A DNA stretch of 64,000 nucleotides from contig NZ_JNIM01000001.1 in NCBI RefSeq assembly GCF_000702505.1, positions 3,720,001 to 3,784,000 on the forward strand, written 5' to 3'. Within the stretch, counting starts at the first letter, position 1, and each line of letters begins with the position of its first letter. This DNA is from Thermogemmatispora carboxidivorans (lineage in GTDB: Bacteria; Chloroflexota; Ktedonobacteria; Ktedonobacterales; Ktedonobacteraceae). Below the pieces are notes generated by a model, which searched no databases, was not told the origin of the DNA, and was given only the letters and a program-made list of their open reading frames with translations. Shown piece after piece: positions 5,762 to 15,095 of the stretch. The position numbers and the translations under genes were made by a program.

Positions 5762-7675
5762 ATGGTGGCTCGTTGTCTCAATCCGCGCGGAGGACACGAC
5801 AATCCTGATACTGCCGTTTCGTGCCGTCGCTGCGAGTTCCTCATGGAGGGAGCGCGCGTCGGCAACTACCAGATTACGGCCTTCATTGGCTCGGGCAGCT
5901 ACGGCCACGTCTACCAGGTGCGCGAATCGGAGCCGCTCAGCCGGACGCTGGCGCTCAAAGTCCTGCGCTTTGACCAGCTCAACGACAAGGCCCTTGGCAG
6001 CTTCTTTGATGAAGCGCGGCGCATCGCGACCTTGCAACACCCCAACATTCTCCCCGTCTACAGCTTTGGCCAGCTGGAAGACGAGCGCCCCTATCTGGTC
6101 ATGGAATATGCGCCCCAGACCATCTACGATCTCTTCCGCAAGGCCGACGGCAGCCGGCGCCCGGCCTTTGCCGAGGAACTCCTCCCCTATGTCGAGCAGG
6201 CCGCCCAGGCCCTCTATTACGTGCACCAGAACGGCCTGATTCACCAGGATGTCAAGCCAGGGAACCTGCTCATCGGACGCAACGGGCAGCTCCTGCTCTC
6301 GGATTTCGGCACCACTTTCTACCTGGGCATGCAGACCCACGCCTCGCTCGGCGAGGTGACGGGCACCGCCGCCTACATGGCCCCCGAGCAGTGGCAGGGC
6401 AATCCGCGCCGCGAGAGCGACCAGTACGCCCTGGCCATCTGTTGCTACGAACTGCTCACGGGGCGCCTGCCTTTCACCTTCAACCGCCTGGAAGAGATGT
6501 GGCGTGCCCACCTGCACGAGCCGCCGCCCCCGCCACAGCAGTGGAATCCGCGTCTGCCCGCTGAGGTCGCCGCCGTTCTCCTGCGAGCCTTGTCCAAGGA
6601 TTATCATCAACGCTACCACGATATCCAGCAATTCGCCAGCGCCTACGCCGAGGCAGTCGCGACCGCCTTGCAACGCTATGTCTGCGAGCGCTGCGGCTTC
6701 CAGAATCGCAGCGGCGCCCAGCGCTGTAGCAACTGCGGCGCCGATTACGACGACCGCACCTGTCCCTATTGCCAGGCCCCGGTACGCTTCGGCCAGCGTT
6801 GCTGCTCGGCCTGTGGGCGTCTGACCATCCCGCCGACACTTGTCCGCCACAGCCCTTTACTTGGCATCAGCATCCGCCAGGGACGCTACGACATCAAGCG
6901 CGTCCTCAAAAGCCGCGAGGAGACGCGCGTCACGACGATGGTCGCCAGCGATCACCAGGCCAACGGCGCAGAGGTAGTGCTCAAGCGCTGGGAATGCACC
7001 GACTTCCCTCTGGCGCGGCGCGCCCAGGAGCTGGCCTACTACGACCACGCCAGCGAGGCCCTGGCTCGTCTGCGCCATCCGCTGGTCCCCCAGGTACGCG
7101 AGCGCTTCGCCGAGGGCCGCCACTACTACGTGGTCCTGACCTACATCGACGGCGAGAGCCTGGAGGAACGCCTGCAAAAGCTGCTGCGCCCTTTGCCCGA
7201 GCGCGAGGTGGTGGTCTGGTTCTACAGCGTGCTCAATATTCTGGCCGCCCTGGAGCAACAGCAGCCGCCTCTCTATCACTTCGATATCTCGCCCGCGAAC
7301 ATCTTGATCGAGCGCCAGCGCGGGCGGGCCATGCTCACCGGCTTCCAGATTCCACCTCCACCGCTCGACAGCCCGCCCGGTAGCCGCAGCCAGCACCGCA
7401 CGACGCGCAAGCTGGCGCTCTCTCCCTACCTGCCGATCAAGGATCGGCGCTACGACCAGCGGACCTGTATCTATATGCTGGCGGCGAGCATCCACCATGT
7501 CCTGACGAACCAGGCGCCGCCACACTACCCGGTCTACCCACCGGTGCGCCAGCTCAATCCCGCCGTTTCGCCGGCGCTAGAGGCGCTTCTGACACGGGCC
7601 TTGCAGGAGGAGCCTGCCGCCCGCTATCAGACCTATCAAGAGATGCAGCGCGCGCTGAAGCCGCTCCTGCCCTAG
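5762..7675 (+). CDS. Ser/Thr protein kinase with zinc ribbons and a second kinase-like domain
   Basis: A 637-residue protein starting at the ATG at 5762 after GGAAG. A short Cys pair (SCRRCEF) precedes kinase domain 1 (about residues 32-300): glycine loop GSGSYG (43-48), Lys66, catalytic HQDVKPGN (Asp163), DFG (Asp181), and APE. Residues 308-352 contain four zinc-knuckle pairs (CERC, CSNC, CPYC, CSAC), a double zinc ribbon. Kinase-like domain 2 (about 375-637) keeps HFDISPANIL but has TGF where DFG is expected, so it is probably a pseudokinase or ligand-sensing module. No transmembrane helix is seen, so it is cytoplasmic. The target is unknown. Confidence 0.9.
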   Translation: MVARCLNPRGGHDNPDTAVSCRRCEFLMEGARVGNYQITAFIGSGSYGHVYQVRESEPLSRTLALKVLRFDQLNDKALGSFFDEARRIATLQHPNILPVYSFGQLEDERPYLVMEYAPQTIYDLFRKADGSRRPAFAEELLPYVEQAAQALYYVHQNGLIHQDVKPGNLLIGRNGQLLLSDFGTTFYLGMQTHASLGEVTGTAAYMAPEQWQGNPRRESDQYALAICCYELLTGRLPFTFNRLEEMWRAHLHEPPPPPQQWNPRLPAEVAAVLLRALSKDYHQRYHDIQQFASAYAEAVATALQRYVCERCGFQNRSGAQRCSNCGADYDDRTCPYCQAPVRFGQRCCSACGRLTIPPTLVRHSPLLGISIRQGRYDIKRVLKSREETRVTTMVASDHQANGAEVVLKRWECTDFPLARRAQELAYYDHASEALARLRHPLVPQVRERFAEGRHYYVVLTYIDGESLEERLQKLLRPLPEREVVVWFYSVLNILAALEQQQPPLYHFDISPANILIERQRGRAMLTGFQIPPPPLDSPPGSRSQHRTTRKLALSPYLPIKDRRYDQRTCIYMLAASIHHVLTNQAPPHYPVYPPVRQLNPAVSPALEALLTRALQEEPAARYQTYQEMQRALKPLLP

Positions 7676-7736
7676 CGAGAGCCAGCACAGGAGCGGCTCC
7701 CAGCTCACGTGACACCGGAGTACGCCGACCAGACAG

Positions 7737-8384
7737 CTAGTAGGCGACGGTGAAACGCTGACGCACAAAGCGGGGCTGCTCTACCTCGTCGAGGAGGGCC
7801 ACCGCGTAATCCTCCATCGAAATGCGGCTCTCACCTTGCTCATCGGTTACGAGCTGCTCGGTTCCCACGCGATAGCGTCCCGTGCGCTGGCCCGGCTCAA
7901 TGAAGGCCGCCGGACTGAGATAGGTCCAGTCGAGATCAGCACCCTGCCGACGATAGACCTCCAGGGCCTCAGCCGCAGCCGTGGCAATGGGACGCCATCC
8001 CGCGGGGAAGCCAGGCGTGTCCATCAGGCGAACGCCGGGCGCCACTTCCAGACTGCCCGCGCCGCCAACAACCACCAGGCGCTTGACCCCGGCCCGCTTC
8101 AGTCCCTCGATGAGGGCCTGAGCCGCCTGCACGACCATAGCCGGGTCCTCCTCTCTATCGCGCGCCGGCCCCACCGCACTGATCACCACGTCGGAGCCAC
8201 CGACCAGCCGCGCGACATCGGCAGGGTCAAGCACATTGCCCGCCTCCAGACTAAACCGCGGATGACTCAGAGCAAGACGCTCGGGGCGCCGCGCCACCCC
8301 CTTCACTTCATGGCCACGGTTAAGGGCCTCTTGAATGAGACGCTGACCAATGCCGCCAGTCGCTCCAAAGACTACGATTTTCAT
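7737..8384 (-). CDS. NAD(P)-binding reductase/epimerase (NmrA/YwnB-like)
   Basis: A 215-residue protein starting at the ATG at 8384 after AAAGGAG. It opens with the Rossmann motif VFGATGGIGQRLI and contains ARRPERL (NADP phosphate contact), DVVISAVGP and a DLDWTYLSP element. This is the atypical short-chain dehydrogenase group that includes YwnB and NmrA-like proteins. It lies just downstream of an Rrf2 regulator on the same strand, as ywnB lies beside ywnA in Bacillus. A palindrome at 8472-8484 upstream suggests control by that regulator. The substrate is unknown. Confidence 0.85.
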   Translation of the reverse strand: MKIVVFGATGGIGQRLIQEALNRGHEVKGVARRPERLALSHPRFSLEAGNVLDPADVARLVGGSDVVISAVGPARDREEDPAMVVQAAQALIEGLKRAGVKRLVVVGGAGSLEVAPGVRLMDTPGFPAGWRPIATAAAEALEVYRRQGADLDWTYLSPAAFIEPGQRTGRYRVGTEQLVTDEQGESRISMEDYAVALLDEVEQPRFVRQRFTVAY

Positions 8385-8471
8385 GCAGGTCACTCCTTTC
8401 AATTCCTGAAGACCCTGAGTCCAGCCCCGCACGAGGCTTCAGGGTACTCCGTTCTGGCTCAGCCAATCTGT

Positions 8472-8484
8472 AACTGTGACAGTT
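8472..8484. promoter_or_regulatory. Operator-like palindrome before the reductase gene
   Basis: AACTGT-G-ACAGTT is a perfect 6-bp inverted repeat centred 94 bp upstream of the reductase start. A related sequence lies before the Rrf2 gene at 8984-8997. Confidence 0.45.
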
Positions 8485-8496
8485 CGCAATTCCAAC

Positions 8497-8527
8497 AAAA
8501 AAAAAAGACGCCACTAGGCCGGCGGCG
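8497..8527 (-). terminator. Intrinsic terminator of the Rrf2 gene
   Basis: On the minus strand CGCCGC, a 7-nt loop and GTGGCG (one G-U pair) are followed by a run of ten T after TC. The hairpin overlaps the Rrf2 stop codon. It means the reductase gene downstream needs its own promoter. Confidence 0.8.
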
Positions 8528-8960
8528 ACAGTTCCCCCTCCCGCGCTCTCTCCAGCACCTGAGCGATCGTCTGGCGCGCTAACATCTGCTTGAAAGCCAC
8601 TTCGGCCTCGCCGAAGTAGTGCAGCAGAGTGCGCTGGATGTTGCGACCGATCAGACAGTCGGGATTTGGCTGGCGGTGGTGAAGAGCCAGCAGAGGACCA
8701 GCCCCGACGGCCTCGTAGACATCCAGCAAGCTAATACTGGCAGCATCGCGCTGCAAGCGCCAGCCGCCACCAACTCCCGGCTGCGAGGCCACCAATCCGG
8801 CCCGACTGAGCAAGCCCAGAACGCGGCGAATAAAGACCGGGTTCGTATTGACGCTGCCAGCAATATACTCAGAAGTCAGGGGATCTTCCTCGCTTTGCTG
8901 AGCGAGCAACGTCAGAATATGCACTGCAACGGCCAGACGTGTATCTCGCGTAGTCGCCAT
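8514..8960 (-). CDS. Rrf2-family transcriptional regulator (YwnA-like)
   Basis: A 148-residue protein with the Rrf2 winged helix in residues 1-75: RLAVAVHILTLLA, TSEYIAGSVNTNPVFIRRVL and the wing GGGWRL. The three-Cys iron-sulfur cluster region of IscR/NsrR is missing; only one Cys (PDC) is present, so it is the cluster-free YwnA-like type, which may sense aldehydes, thiol stress or another ligand. It probably represses itself and the downstream reductase through the paired AAC-AGTT sites. A strong terminator separates the two genes. Confidence 0.9.
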   Translation of the reverse strand: MATTRDTRLAVAVHILTLLAQQSEEDPLTSEYIAGSVNTNPVFIRRVLGLLSRAGLVASQPGVGGGWRLQRDAASISLLDVYEAVGAGPLLALHHRQPNPDCLIGRNIQRTLLHYFGEAEVAFKQMLARQTIAQVLERAREGELSPPA

Positions 8961-8983
8961 TCCTTCCCGTGGTAGTCTATCCG

Positions 8984-8997
8984 TAACCAGTATAGTT
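8984..8997. promoter_or_regulatory. Second operator-like site, before the Rrf2 gene
   Basis: TAACCAGTATAGTT matches the upstream reductase site in 9 of 14 positions, including both outer TAAC and AGTT arms. It is 24 bp before the Rrf2 start, fitting autoregulation. Confidence 0.4.
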
Positions 8998-9087
8998 TCA
9001 GATCAGAGGGTCTGTCAAGGCCAGACCCGGGACCGGGCCAGGCTCGGAAGCAGGTGCCGCTCCGGCTGACCGGCGCCCGTCCCAATC

Positions 9088-9126
9088 CCAAAAAGCAAAG
9101 GGAGCAATCTGGTGACGATTGCTCCC
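9088..9126 (-). terminator. Intrinsic terminator of citrate synthase
   Basis: A perfect 10-bp stem (GGGAGCAATC and GATTGCTCCC, 7-nt loop) at 9100-9126 is followed on the minus strand by TTTGCTTTTT. Confidence 0.8.
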
Positions 9127-9197
9127 GGCGAAACAGCAGAGTGGACTCTCCTTGTGGCGCGTAGCAGATTGGCGAGCGCCCGAGCGTCCTTCTAAGC

Positions 9198-10340
9198 CTA
9201 CTGATGGCTTACCTGGGCCTGCTCGCGCTGCTCGATCGGCACGTAGGGGACATCTTGGGGGCCGACATACTCGCCGCGCGGGCGAATCAGGCGGTTGTTG
9301 GCATACTGTTCCATGACGTGGGCCGTCCAGCCCACCACACGGCTGCAGGCGAAGACGGGCGTGTCCAGATCGACAGGAATACCCAGCAAGTAGTAGACCG
9401 TGGCCGAGTAGAAATCGACGTTAGCGTGCAGACCCTTCTGCTCTTTGACATAGGACTCGACGACGCGCGACATCTCTACCCAGCGCGTGTCGCCCTTGCG
9501 CTGGCTCAGCTCCACGGCGAAGGCATCCATATGCTTGCCGCGCGGGTCTTCGGTGCGATAAACGCGGTGACCAAAGCCCATGATCCGCTCTTTGCGCTCG
9601 AGCATGCCGCGGATATACTCCTGGGCCTGGCTCACCTCGCCGATGCGCTGGAACATGCGCATCACCTGCTCATTGGCACCACCATGCAGTGGGCCAGAGA
9701 GCGTGCCAATGGCCGCCGTGACTGCCGCGTACATATCGGCCAGCGTGCTCGCGGCCACACGAGCGGAGAAGGTCGAGGCATTTAGCTCATGATCGGCATG
9801 CAAGATTAAGGCCACATCGAGTACATGGGCATCATATGGATCGGGTCGCTCCCCCTTGAGCATGTAGAGGAAGTTCTCCGCCAGGCTCCCATCCTCCAGC
9901 GGCGCTACCGGCTCTCTCCCATTGCGAATGTGATCCCAGCCGGCCACGATCGAGGGTAGCAGCGCGGTCAGGCGCACTGCTCGCCGCCGATTGGCTTCCT
10001 GGGAGCGATCGCTGAGATCGGGGTCGGTGGTGGAGAGGGCAGAAACGACGGTTCGGAGAACATCCATCGGGGGCGTCGAGGAAGGAAGTAAGCGCATCAG
10101 ATCGATCAGCCGTCCCGGCAAGGCGCGGTTGGCACGTAGCTCCGCGCTGAGCGCCTCTAGCTGGGTGCGGGTCGGCAGTGTCCCATGCCAGAGCAGATAC
10201 GCTGTTTCTTCGAACGAGGAATGAGTGGCCAGGTCGTGAACGTCGACACCGTAATATGTCAGTTTGCCGCGCTGACCATCCAGATTACAGATACGGGTAT
10301 GTGCGGCAACGACATCTTCGAGACCTTCGGTGGTAGGCAT
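9198..10340 (-). CDS. gltA: Citrate synthase
   Basis: A 380-residue type II-like short citrate synthase, condensing acetyl-CoA and oxaloacetate to start the TCA cycle in the cytoplasm. The catalytic set is visible: His in ILHADHELNAS, His in GPLHGGANE, the CoA and oxaloacetate loop GFGHRVYRTEDPRG, and the catalytic Asp in HANVDFYSATVYY. The length suits the Gram-positive/archaeal form; a 2-methylcitrate synthase cannot be excluded by eye. The ATG follows AAAAGGAG. It is a single-gene unit with a near-ideal promoter and its own terminator. Confidence 0.95.
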   Translation of the reverse strand: MPTTEGLEDVVAAHTRICNLDGQRGKLTYYGVDVHDLATHSSFEETAYLLWHGTLPTRTQLEALSAELRANRALPGRLIDLMRLLPSSTPPMDVLRTVVSALSTTDPDLSDRSQEANRRRAVRLTALLPSIVAGWDHIRNGREPVAPLEDGSLAENFLYMLKGERPDPYDAHVLDVALILHADHELNASTFSARVAASTLADMYAAVTAAIGTLSGPLHGGANEQVMRMFQRIGEVSQAQEYIRGMLERKERIMGFGHRVYRTEDPRGKHMDAFAVELSQRKGDTRWVEMSRVVESYVKEQKGLHANVDFYSATVYYLLGIPVDLDTPVFACSRVVGWTAHVMEQYANNRLIRPRGEYVGPQDVPYVPIEQREQAQVSHQ

Positions 10341-10473
10341 AGAAGCTCCTTTTGGGGACGTATGCTTCGCTTGAGCAGGAGGCGGAGCTCAACGTCCGAC
10401 GTGTCGGGCAACCGCTGCTTCCACAGCGAAGCAGACTACTTCGCCACAACAAATCATATGGGTTGTGTAAAGT

Positions 10474-10503
10474 ATTATAATCTTGCCTTCCCATCGGTGT
10501 CAA
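10474..10503 (-). promoter_or_regulatory. Consensus promoter of citrate synthase
   Basis: On the minus strand a perfect TTGACA (10498-10503) and perfect TATAAT (10474-10479) are 18 bp apart. Transcription would start near 10467, leaving a leader of about 125 nt. The rest of 10341-10659 contains only inverted repeats and no gene. Confidence 0.8.
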
Positions 10504-10515
10504 CGTAAATCGAGC

Positions 10516-10561
10516 TGGCAGGCGCCTGTTTGTCTGCCATCTGTCAGGCAAGCGCCTGCCA
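10516..10561. repeat. Inverted repeat upstream of citrate synthase promoter
   Basis: Arms TGGCAGGCGC and GCGCCTGCCA are perfectly complementary over 10 bp with a 26-nt loop. It may be a backup terminator for the acyltransferase transcript or a protein site near the promoter. Confidence 0.4.
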
Positions 10562-10637
10562 CCAACTCACCCACTCACTCGCCTGGCCCCGGTCAGGTCT
10601 AGCCAGGGGCCAGGCGCCACCAGGTCCAGATCAGAGA

Positions 10638-10670
10638 GCAGGCGTTAGGGTAGTTGCCCCTAACGCCTGC
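10638..10670 (-). terminator. Hairpin at the end of the acyltransferase gene
   Basis: A perfect 13-bp stem with a 7-nt loop overlaps the acyltransferase stop codon at 10660-10662. No true U-tract follows on the minus strand, so termination may be weak or depend on the second repeat downstream. Confidence 0.55.
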
Positions 10671-12141
10671 GCGAGGGGGCCAGCTCCCGTAAGGGCTTGC
10701 CAGCGAGCGTCTGGCCACTTTGGCCACCACCTCCCTTGAGTCGGCGCTGACCAAGCTTGATAAAGGGACGCTCGATGAGCAGATACGAGAGGAAGGCCAG
10801 CGGCAGCACCGCCACTATCACCCATAGCCAATAGCAGCCGTAGACCAGCCAGTGGCTGAGCCCGTTGAGCCAGGGCTGGATACGAACGCTAAAGTAGGTG
10901 ATCAGTGGGAGATGCCAGATGTACAGACTATAGGATACCAGGCCGATCCAGCGCAGGTAGCGCCAGGAGAAGACGGCCCGCAGCAAGGACGGCCCGAAGA
11001 GCAGACCGGTCAGACATGAGCCGTAGGCCAGAGCAAAGCCAAACTCGCTCAAGGTATCGTAGAGGGGTAAGAGGCCATTTAGCCAGGGGAAGGCCCCCAC
11101 ATCATGGTTCAGATGCCAGGTGGCCATACCCACCAGCAGGATCAGCCCCAAGGCCCAGAGTGCCAGGCTCCAGCGCTGCAAACCCCTCACCAAGATGCCT
11201 GTGGGCCTGACCATGCGCCCATAGGTGTAACAGGTGGCAATCAGCATCCCGATGGCAAAGTCCTCCAGAAACTTGCCGTCCATGCCGTAGACAAAGAAGA
11301 GGGCCACGTTGAGGGCCGCGCGCGGCACGAGCGGCAGGCTCGCCTCGGGATGATCGATGTAGTAGTCCCCCCAGTGACGCACCAGCAGCGCGTAGACGAT
11401 GACCAGGGCTAGCGTGAGGCAGAGCAAGGGGAAACGCCGACGCTGCGGCAAGCGTCTAAGTAAGAGCGAGACCACCAGCGCCAATAAGGGCAGCAGCAAA
11501 TAAAACTGCCACTCGACGGCCAATGTCCAGTAGGGACCATTGATCTTGCGAAAGGTCTCCGGCGTCGAGTCCATGAAGAAGGTCACAAACAGCAATAGAT
11601 CGCGCCAGTGCGCCGGCTGCCAGTATTGTGGCTGCCAGAGCGCGATCAAGGCGAAGAGCGAGACATAGTAAGCCGGCCAGATGCGCAAGATTCGCCGCAG
11701 ATAGAAGCGGCGCCCCGAAGGCCACGGTCGCTCTTCGCCCAATACGGCCCCGACATAGGGCAGAAAGAGCAGAAAGCCCGACAAGATAAAGAAGAGCGTC
11801 ACCCCTGTGCTGCCGACCAGCAATAAGGAACCTACCAGTGGATAGTGCAGCGGCTGCCAGAGATGCTGATGATACGTTGTCCAGTTGACGTGAAATACGA
11901 GCACAGCCAGACAGGCCAGCGCCCGCACACCGTCTAGCACTGGAATGGTATTGCCGCGAAGATCGTTCTCCAGAAGCACCGGTAGGCCCTGAAAGAGACG
12001 CAGCAGCCAGCCCGCAGCAGCCCGCAGCCATCGCCAGAGGGGAAACTGAGCGATCGCTTCCAACAACATAGATAGAGCACCCATTGTTTTCACGTAATAG
12101 GACAACGGCGTGAGGGTGGCGGCGGTGACAGGCATCGGCAC
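10660..12141 (-). CDS. Acyltransferase family 3 membrane protein (OafA/YrhL-like)
   Basis: A 493-residue membrane protein with about ten helices. After an N-terminal amphipathic stretch it shows the family core: PVLDGVRALACLAVLVFHVN, with the conserved His, GVTLFFILSGFLLFLPY, the R-rich RRILRIWPAYY motif and FSWRYLRWIGLVSYSLYIWH. Such enzymes O-acetylate or O-acylate cell-surface sugars, lipids or antibiotics using acyl-CoA. The ATG at 12141 follows AGGA. It stands alone between divergent cbiA and the citrate synthase unit, so the substrate cannot be deduced. Confidence 0.92.
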   Translation of the reverse strand: MPMPVTAATLTPLSYYVKTMGALSMLLEAIAQFPLWRWLRAAAGWLLRLFQGLPVLLENDLRGNTIPVLDGVRALACLAVLVFHVNWTTYHQHLWQPLHYPLVGSLLLVGSTGVTLFFILSGFLLFLPYVGAVLGEERPWPSGRRFYLRRILRIWPAYYVSLFALIALWQPQYWQPAHWRDLLLFVTFFMDSTPETFRKINGPYWTLAVEWQFYLLLPLLALVVSLLLRRLPQRRRFPLLCLTLALVIVYALLVRHWGDYYIDHPEASLPLVPRAALNVALFFVYGMDGKFLEDFAIGMLIATCYTYGRMVRPTGILVRGLQRWSLALWALGLILLVGMATWHLNHDVGAFPWLNGLLPLYDTLSEFGFALAYGSCLTGLLFGPSLLRAVFSWRYLRWIGLVSYSLYIWHLPLITYFSVRIQPWLNGLSHWLVYGCYWLWVIVAVLPLAFLSYLLIERPFIKLGQRRLKGGGGQSGQTLAGKPLRELAPSRRR

Positions 12142-12315
12142 ATTTTCCTACATCTTGGGATAAGTTGAGCCATGAGCACGCATCGCTGAGCAAAGTCAGC
12201 CGGATCGTGCTTGACTGGACGCACGAGCGAGTGATTAGCTTGTCGTTAGCGACATCGAACGGTGGTGCGGAATACCCCCATCAGGTTGCCTGGCGGGCTG
12301 AAGTCTACCGCACCA

Positions 12316-12335
12316 GCGCCCCCGTCAGTGGGCGC
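12316..12335 (+). promoter_or_regulatory. Hairpin just before cbiA
   Basis: GCGCCC and GGGCGC with an 8-nt loop lie 5 nt before the AGGAG ribosome site of cbiA. It could modulate translation. The conserved B12-box of a cobalamin riboswitch was not found in 12142-12352. Confidence 0.35.
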
Positions 12336-12352
12336 AGCACAGGAGTCTGACA

Positions 12353-13759
12353 ATGCCTCTTGATCTGCCACGCTTACTCATCGCTGGCACGGCCAGCGGC
12401 GTCGGTAAGACGCTGCTGAGCTACCTGCTGATCGCCGAGCTGCGGGCGCGCGGCTGGCGCGTGCAGCCATTCAAGGTCGGCCCCGATTATCTGGATGCCT
12501 CACACCTGGCCCAGGCCGCCGGACGGCCCTGCTACAACCTCGATACCTGGCTGATGCCTCCCGAGCGCCTGGAGGCCAGCGTTGCTTCTGTCTGTCGCGA
12601 TGCCGACCTGGCCATTATCGAGGGCATGATGGGCCTCTACGACGGGCGCGAAGCCCAGAGCGATGCCGGCAGCGCCGCGGAGATTGCTCGCTTGCTGCAG
12701 GCGCCGGTTCTTCTGGTGCTGGACGCCTGGGCCCAGGCGCGCAGCGCTGCGGCGGTCGTGCTGGGTTTCCAGCGCTTTGCCCCGCAGCTGGCGCTCGTTG
12801 GTGTAATGGCCAATCGCGTGGCTGGTCCTGGCCATGCGCGCCTGTTGCGCGAGGCCCTGGCCTCATCCAGTGGGCCGCCGCTGCTGGCGGCTTTTCCCGC
12901 TCTGAGCGAGGCCCCGTGGCCCGAGCGCCACCTTGGCCTGTTGCCCGCCAGCGAGCAGGCCCTTGGCGGCGAACGCCTCGACACCCTGTTGACGCTCTTC
13001 CGCCAATCCTGCCAGCTGGAACAGGTGTTGACCCTGGCGCGTCAGGCCCCTCCCCTGGCGACGGGCGAGGCTCAGAGCGAGACGCGCTCGACCGCCCCAG
13101 GCGAGGAGCGCGTGCCTTTAGCCCTGGCCTATGATGAAGCTTTCAGCTTCTATTATGCCGATACGCTCGATCTGCTACGCCAGGCAGGAGCTGAGCTGGT
13201 GCCCTTCAGTCCGCTGCGTGATTCTCAGCTACCAGCGGGTAGCGCCGGTCTCTATCTCGGCGGTGGCTTTCCCGAAGAGTACGCCGCGCCGCTGGCTGCT
13301 AACGAAAGGCTGCGCCGTCAGCTTGCCGAATTGGTGGCAGCAGGCTTCCCCTGCTATGCCGAATGCGGTGGGCTGATGTACCTCTGTCGTCAGATGCGCA
13401 CGGCCAGCGGCCAAAGCTACCCCATGCTTGGAGTCATCGAGCGTGAGAGTATGCTCGAAGGTGGCAGCGCGGGTCTGCGCATCGGCTATCGTCTGGCCCG
13501 GGTGGAGCGCGAGAGCCTGCTGCTGCCGCGTGGGGTACAGGTACGTGGGCACGAGTTTCACTATTCTCACCTGGATGCCGGGCCGAGTCCGGAGGAGGCC
13601 GCCTATCTGCTCAGCTCGCCCGACGGTCAGCACCAGCAGCCGGAGGGCTTCGCTCGTGGCAATCTTCTGGCCAGCTACCTGCACCTCTCCTTTAGCGGCT
13701 ATCCCGAGGCAGCCCGGCGTTTTGTGGCTGCCGCCCGCCGCTGGTTGCGACTCCTCTAG
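12353..13759 (+). CDS. cbiA: Cobyrinic acid a,c-diamide synthase
   Basis: A 468-residue enzyme that amidates the a and c side chains of cobyrinate (or hydrogenobyrinate) with glutamine and ATP. The P-loop GTASGVGKT is at residues 11-19, followed by the typical QPFKVGPDYLDASHL and IIEGMMGLYDG. The C-terminal class I amidotransferase domain has the nucleophile Cys in YAECGGLMYLC, the GGGFPEEYA motif, and the catalytic His in RGHEFHYSH. AGGAG lies 8 nt before the ATG. No other cobalamin gene lies in the window, so it may serve salvage of corrinoids or be part of a dispersed pathway. Confidence 0.95.
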   Translation: MPLDLPRLLIAGTASGVGKTLLSYLLIAELRARGWRVQPFKVGPDYLDASHLAQAAGRPCYNLDTWLMPPERLEASVASVCRDADLAIIEGMMGLYDGREAQSDAGSAAEIARLLQAPVLLVLDAWAQARSAAAVVLGFQRFAPQLALVGVMANRVAGPGHARLLREALASSSGPPLLAAFPALSEAPWPERHLGLLPASEQALGGERLDTLLTLFRQSCQLEQVLTLARQAPPLATGEAQSETRSTAPGEERVPLALAYDEAFSFYYADTLDLLRQAGAELVPFSPLRDSQLPAGSAGLYLGGGFPEEYAAPLAANERLRRQLAELVAAGFPCYAECGGLMYLCRQMRTASGQSYPMLGVIERESMLEGGSAGLRIGYRLARVERESLLLPRGVQVRGHEFHYSHLDAGPSPEEAAYLLSSPDGQHQQPEGFARGNLLASYLHLSFSGYPEAARRFVAAARRWLRLL

Positions 13760-13778
13760 CTGGATCGACAACAAGAGA

Positions 13779-13819
13779 GGGCCGACAAGCCGCTGCCTGC
13801 AGGCAGCGGCTGCCGGCCC
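13779..13819. terminator. Bidirectional terminator between cbiA and the sugar operon
   Basis: A perfect 22-bp palindrome (13789-13810) is flanked by an outer stem GGGCCG/CGGCCC. It lies between the convergent ends of cbiA and the sugar-binding protein gene and is followed by CCCTTTC on the plus strand. Confidence 0.7.
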
Positions 13820-13839
13820 CCTTTCAGGCACTCACTGGC

Positions 13840-14904
<1,065 letters not shown>

Positions 14905-15095
14905 TCACGCCAGTTGGGTCGAGTTGATCGCGCAGCCAGTCACTGCCCTGGCTAGAGCCAGCGGCGCTGCGCGGTGTGGGCGCTTCCCTCCCTTGCGACC
15001 GAGGGGACGCGCAGTGAGTGCATCCTCCTTCCCAGGGTCCTGTCTTGCCCTGTTTTGGCGCAGGTCCTCCCCTGGCCGTCGCTCGCGCTCGCGTA

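Noticed and set aside
5732..6850. 372-codon minus-strand open frame opposite the kinase
   Set aside because: Antisense of a well-supported kinase; GC-rich codon bias opens such frames, and the translation has no recognisable domain.
12142..12352. Possible cobalamin riboswitch before cbiA
   Set aside because: The conserved B12-box and surrounding core were not found; only a simple hairpin is present.
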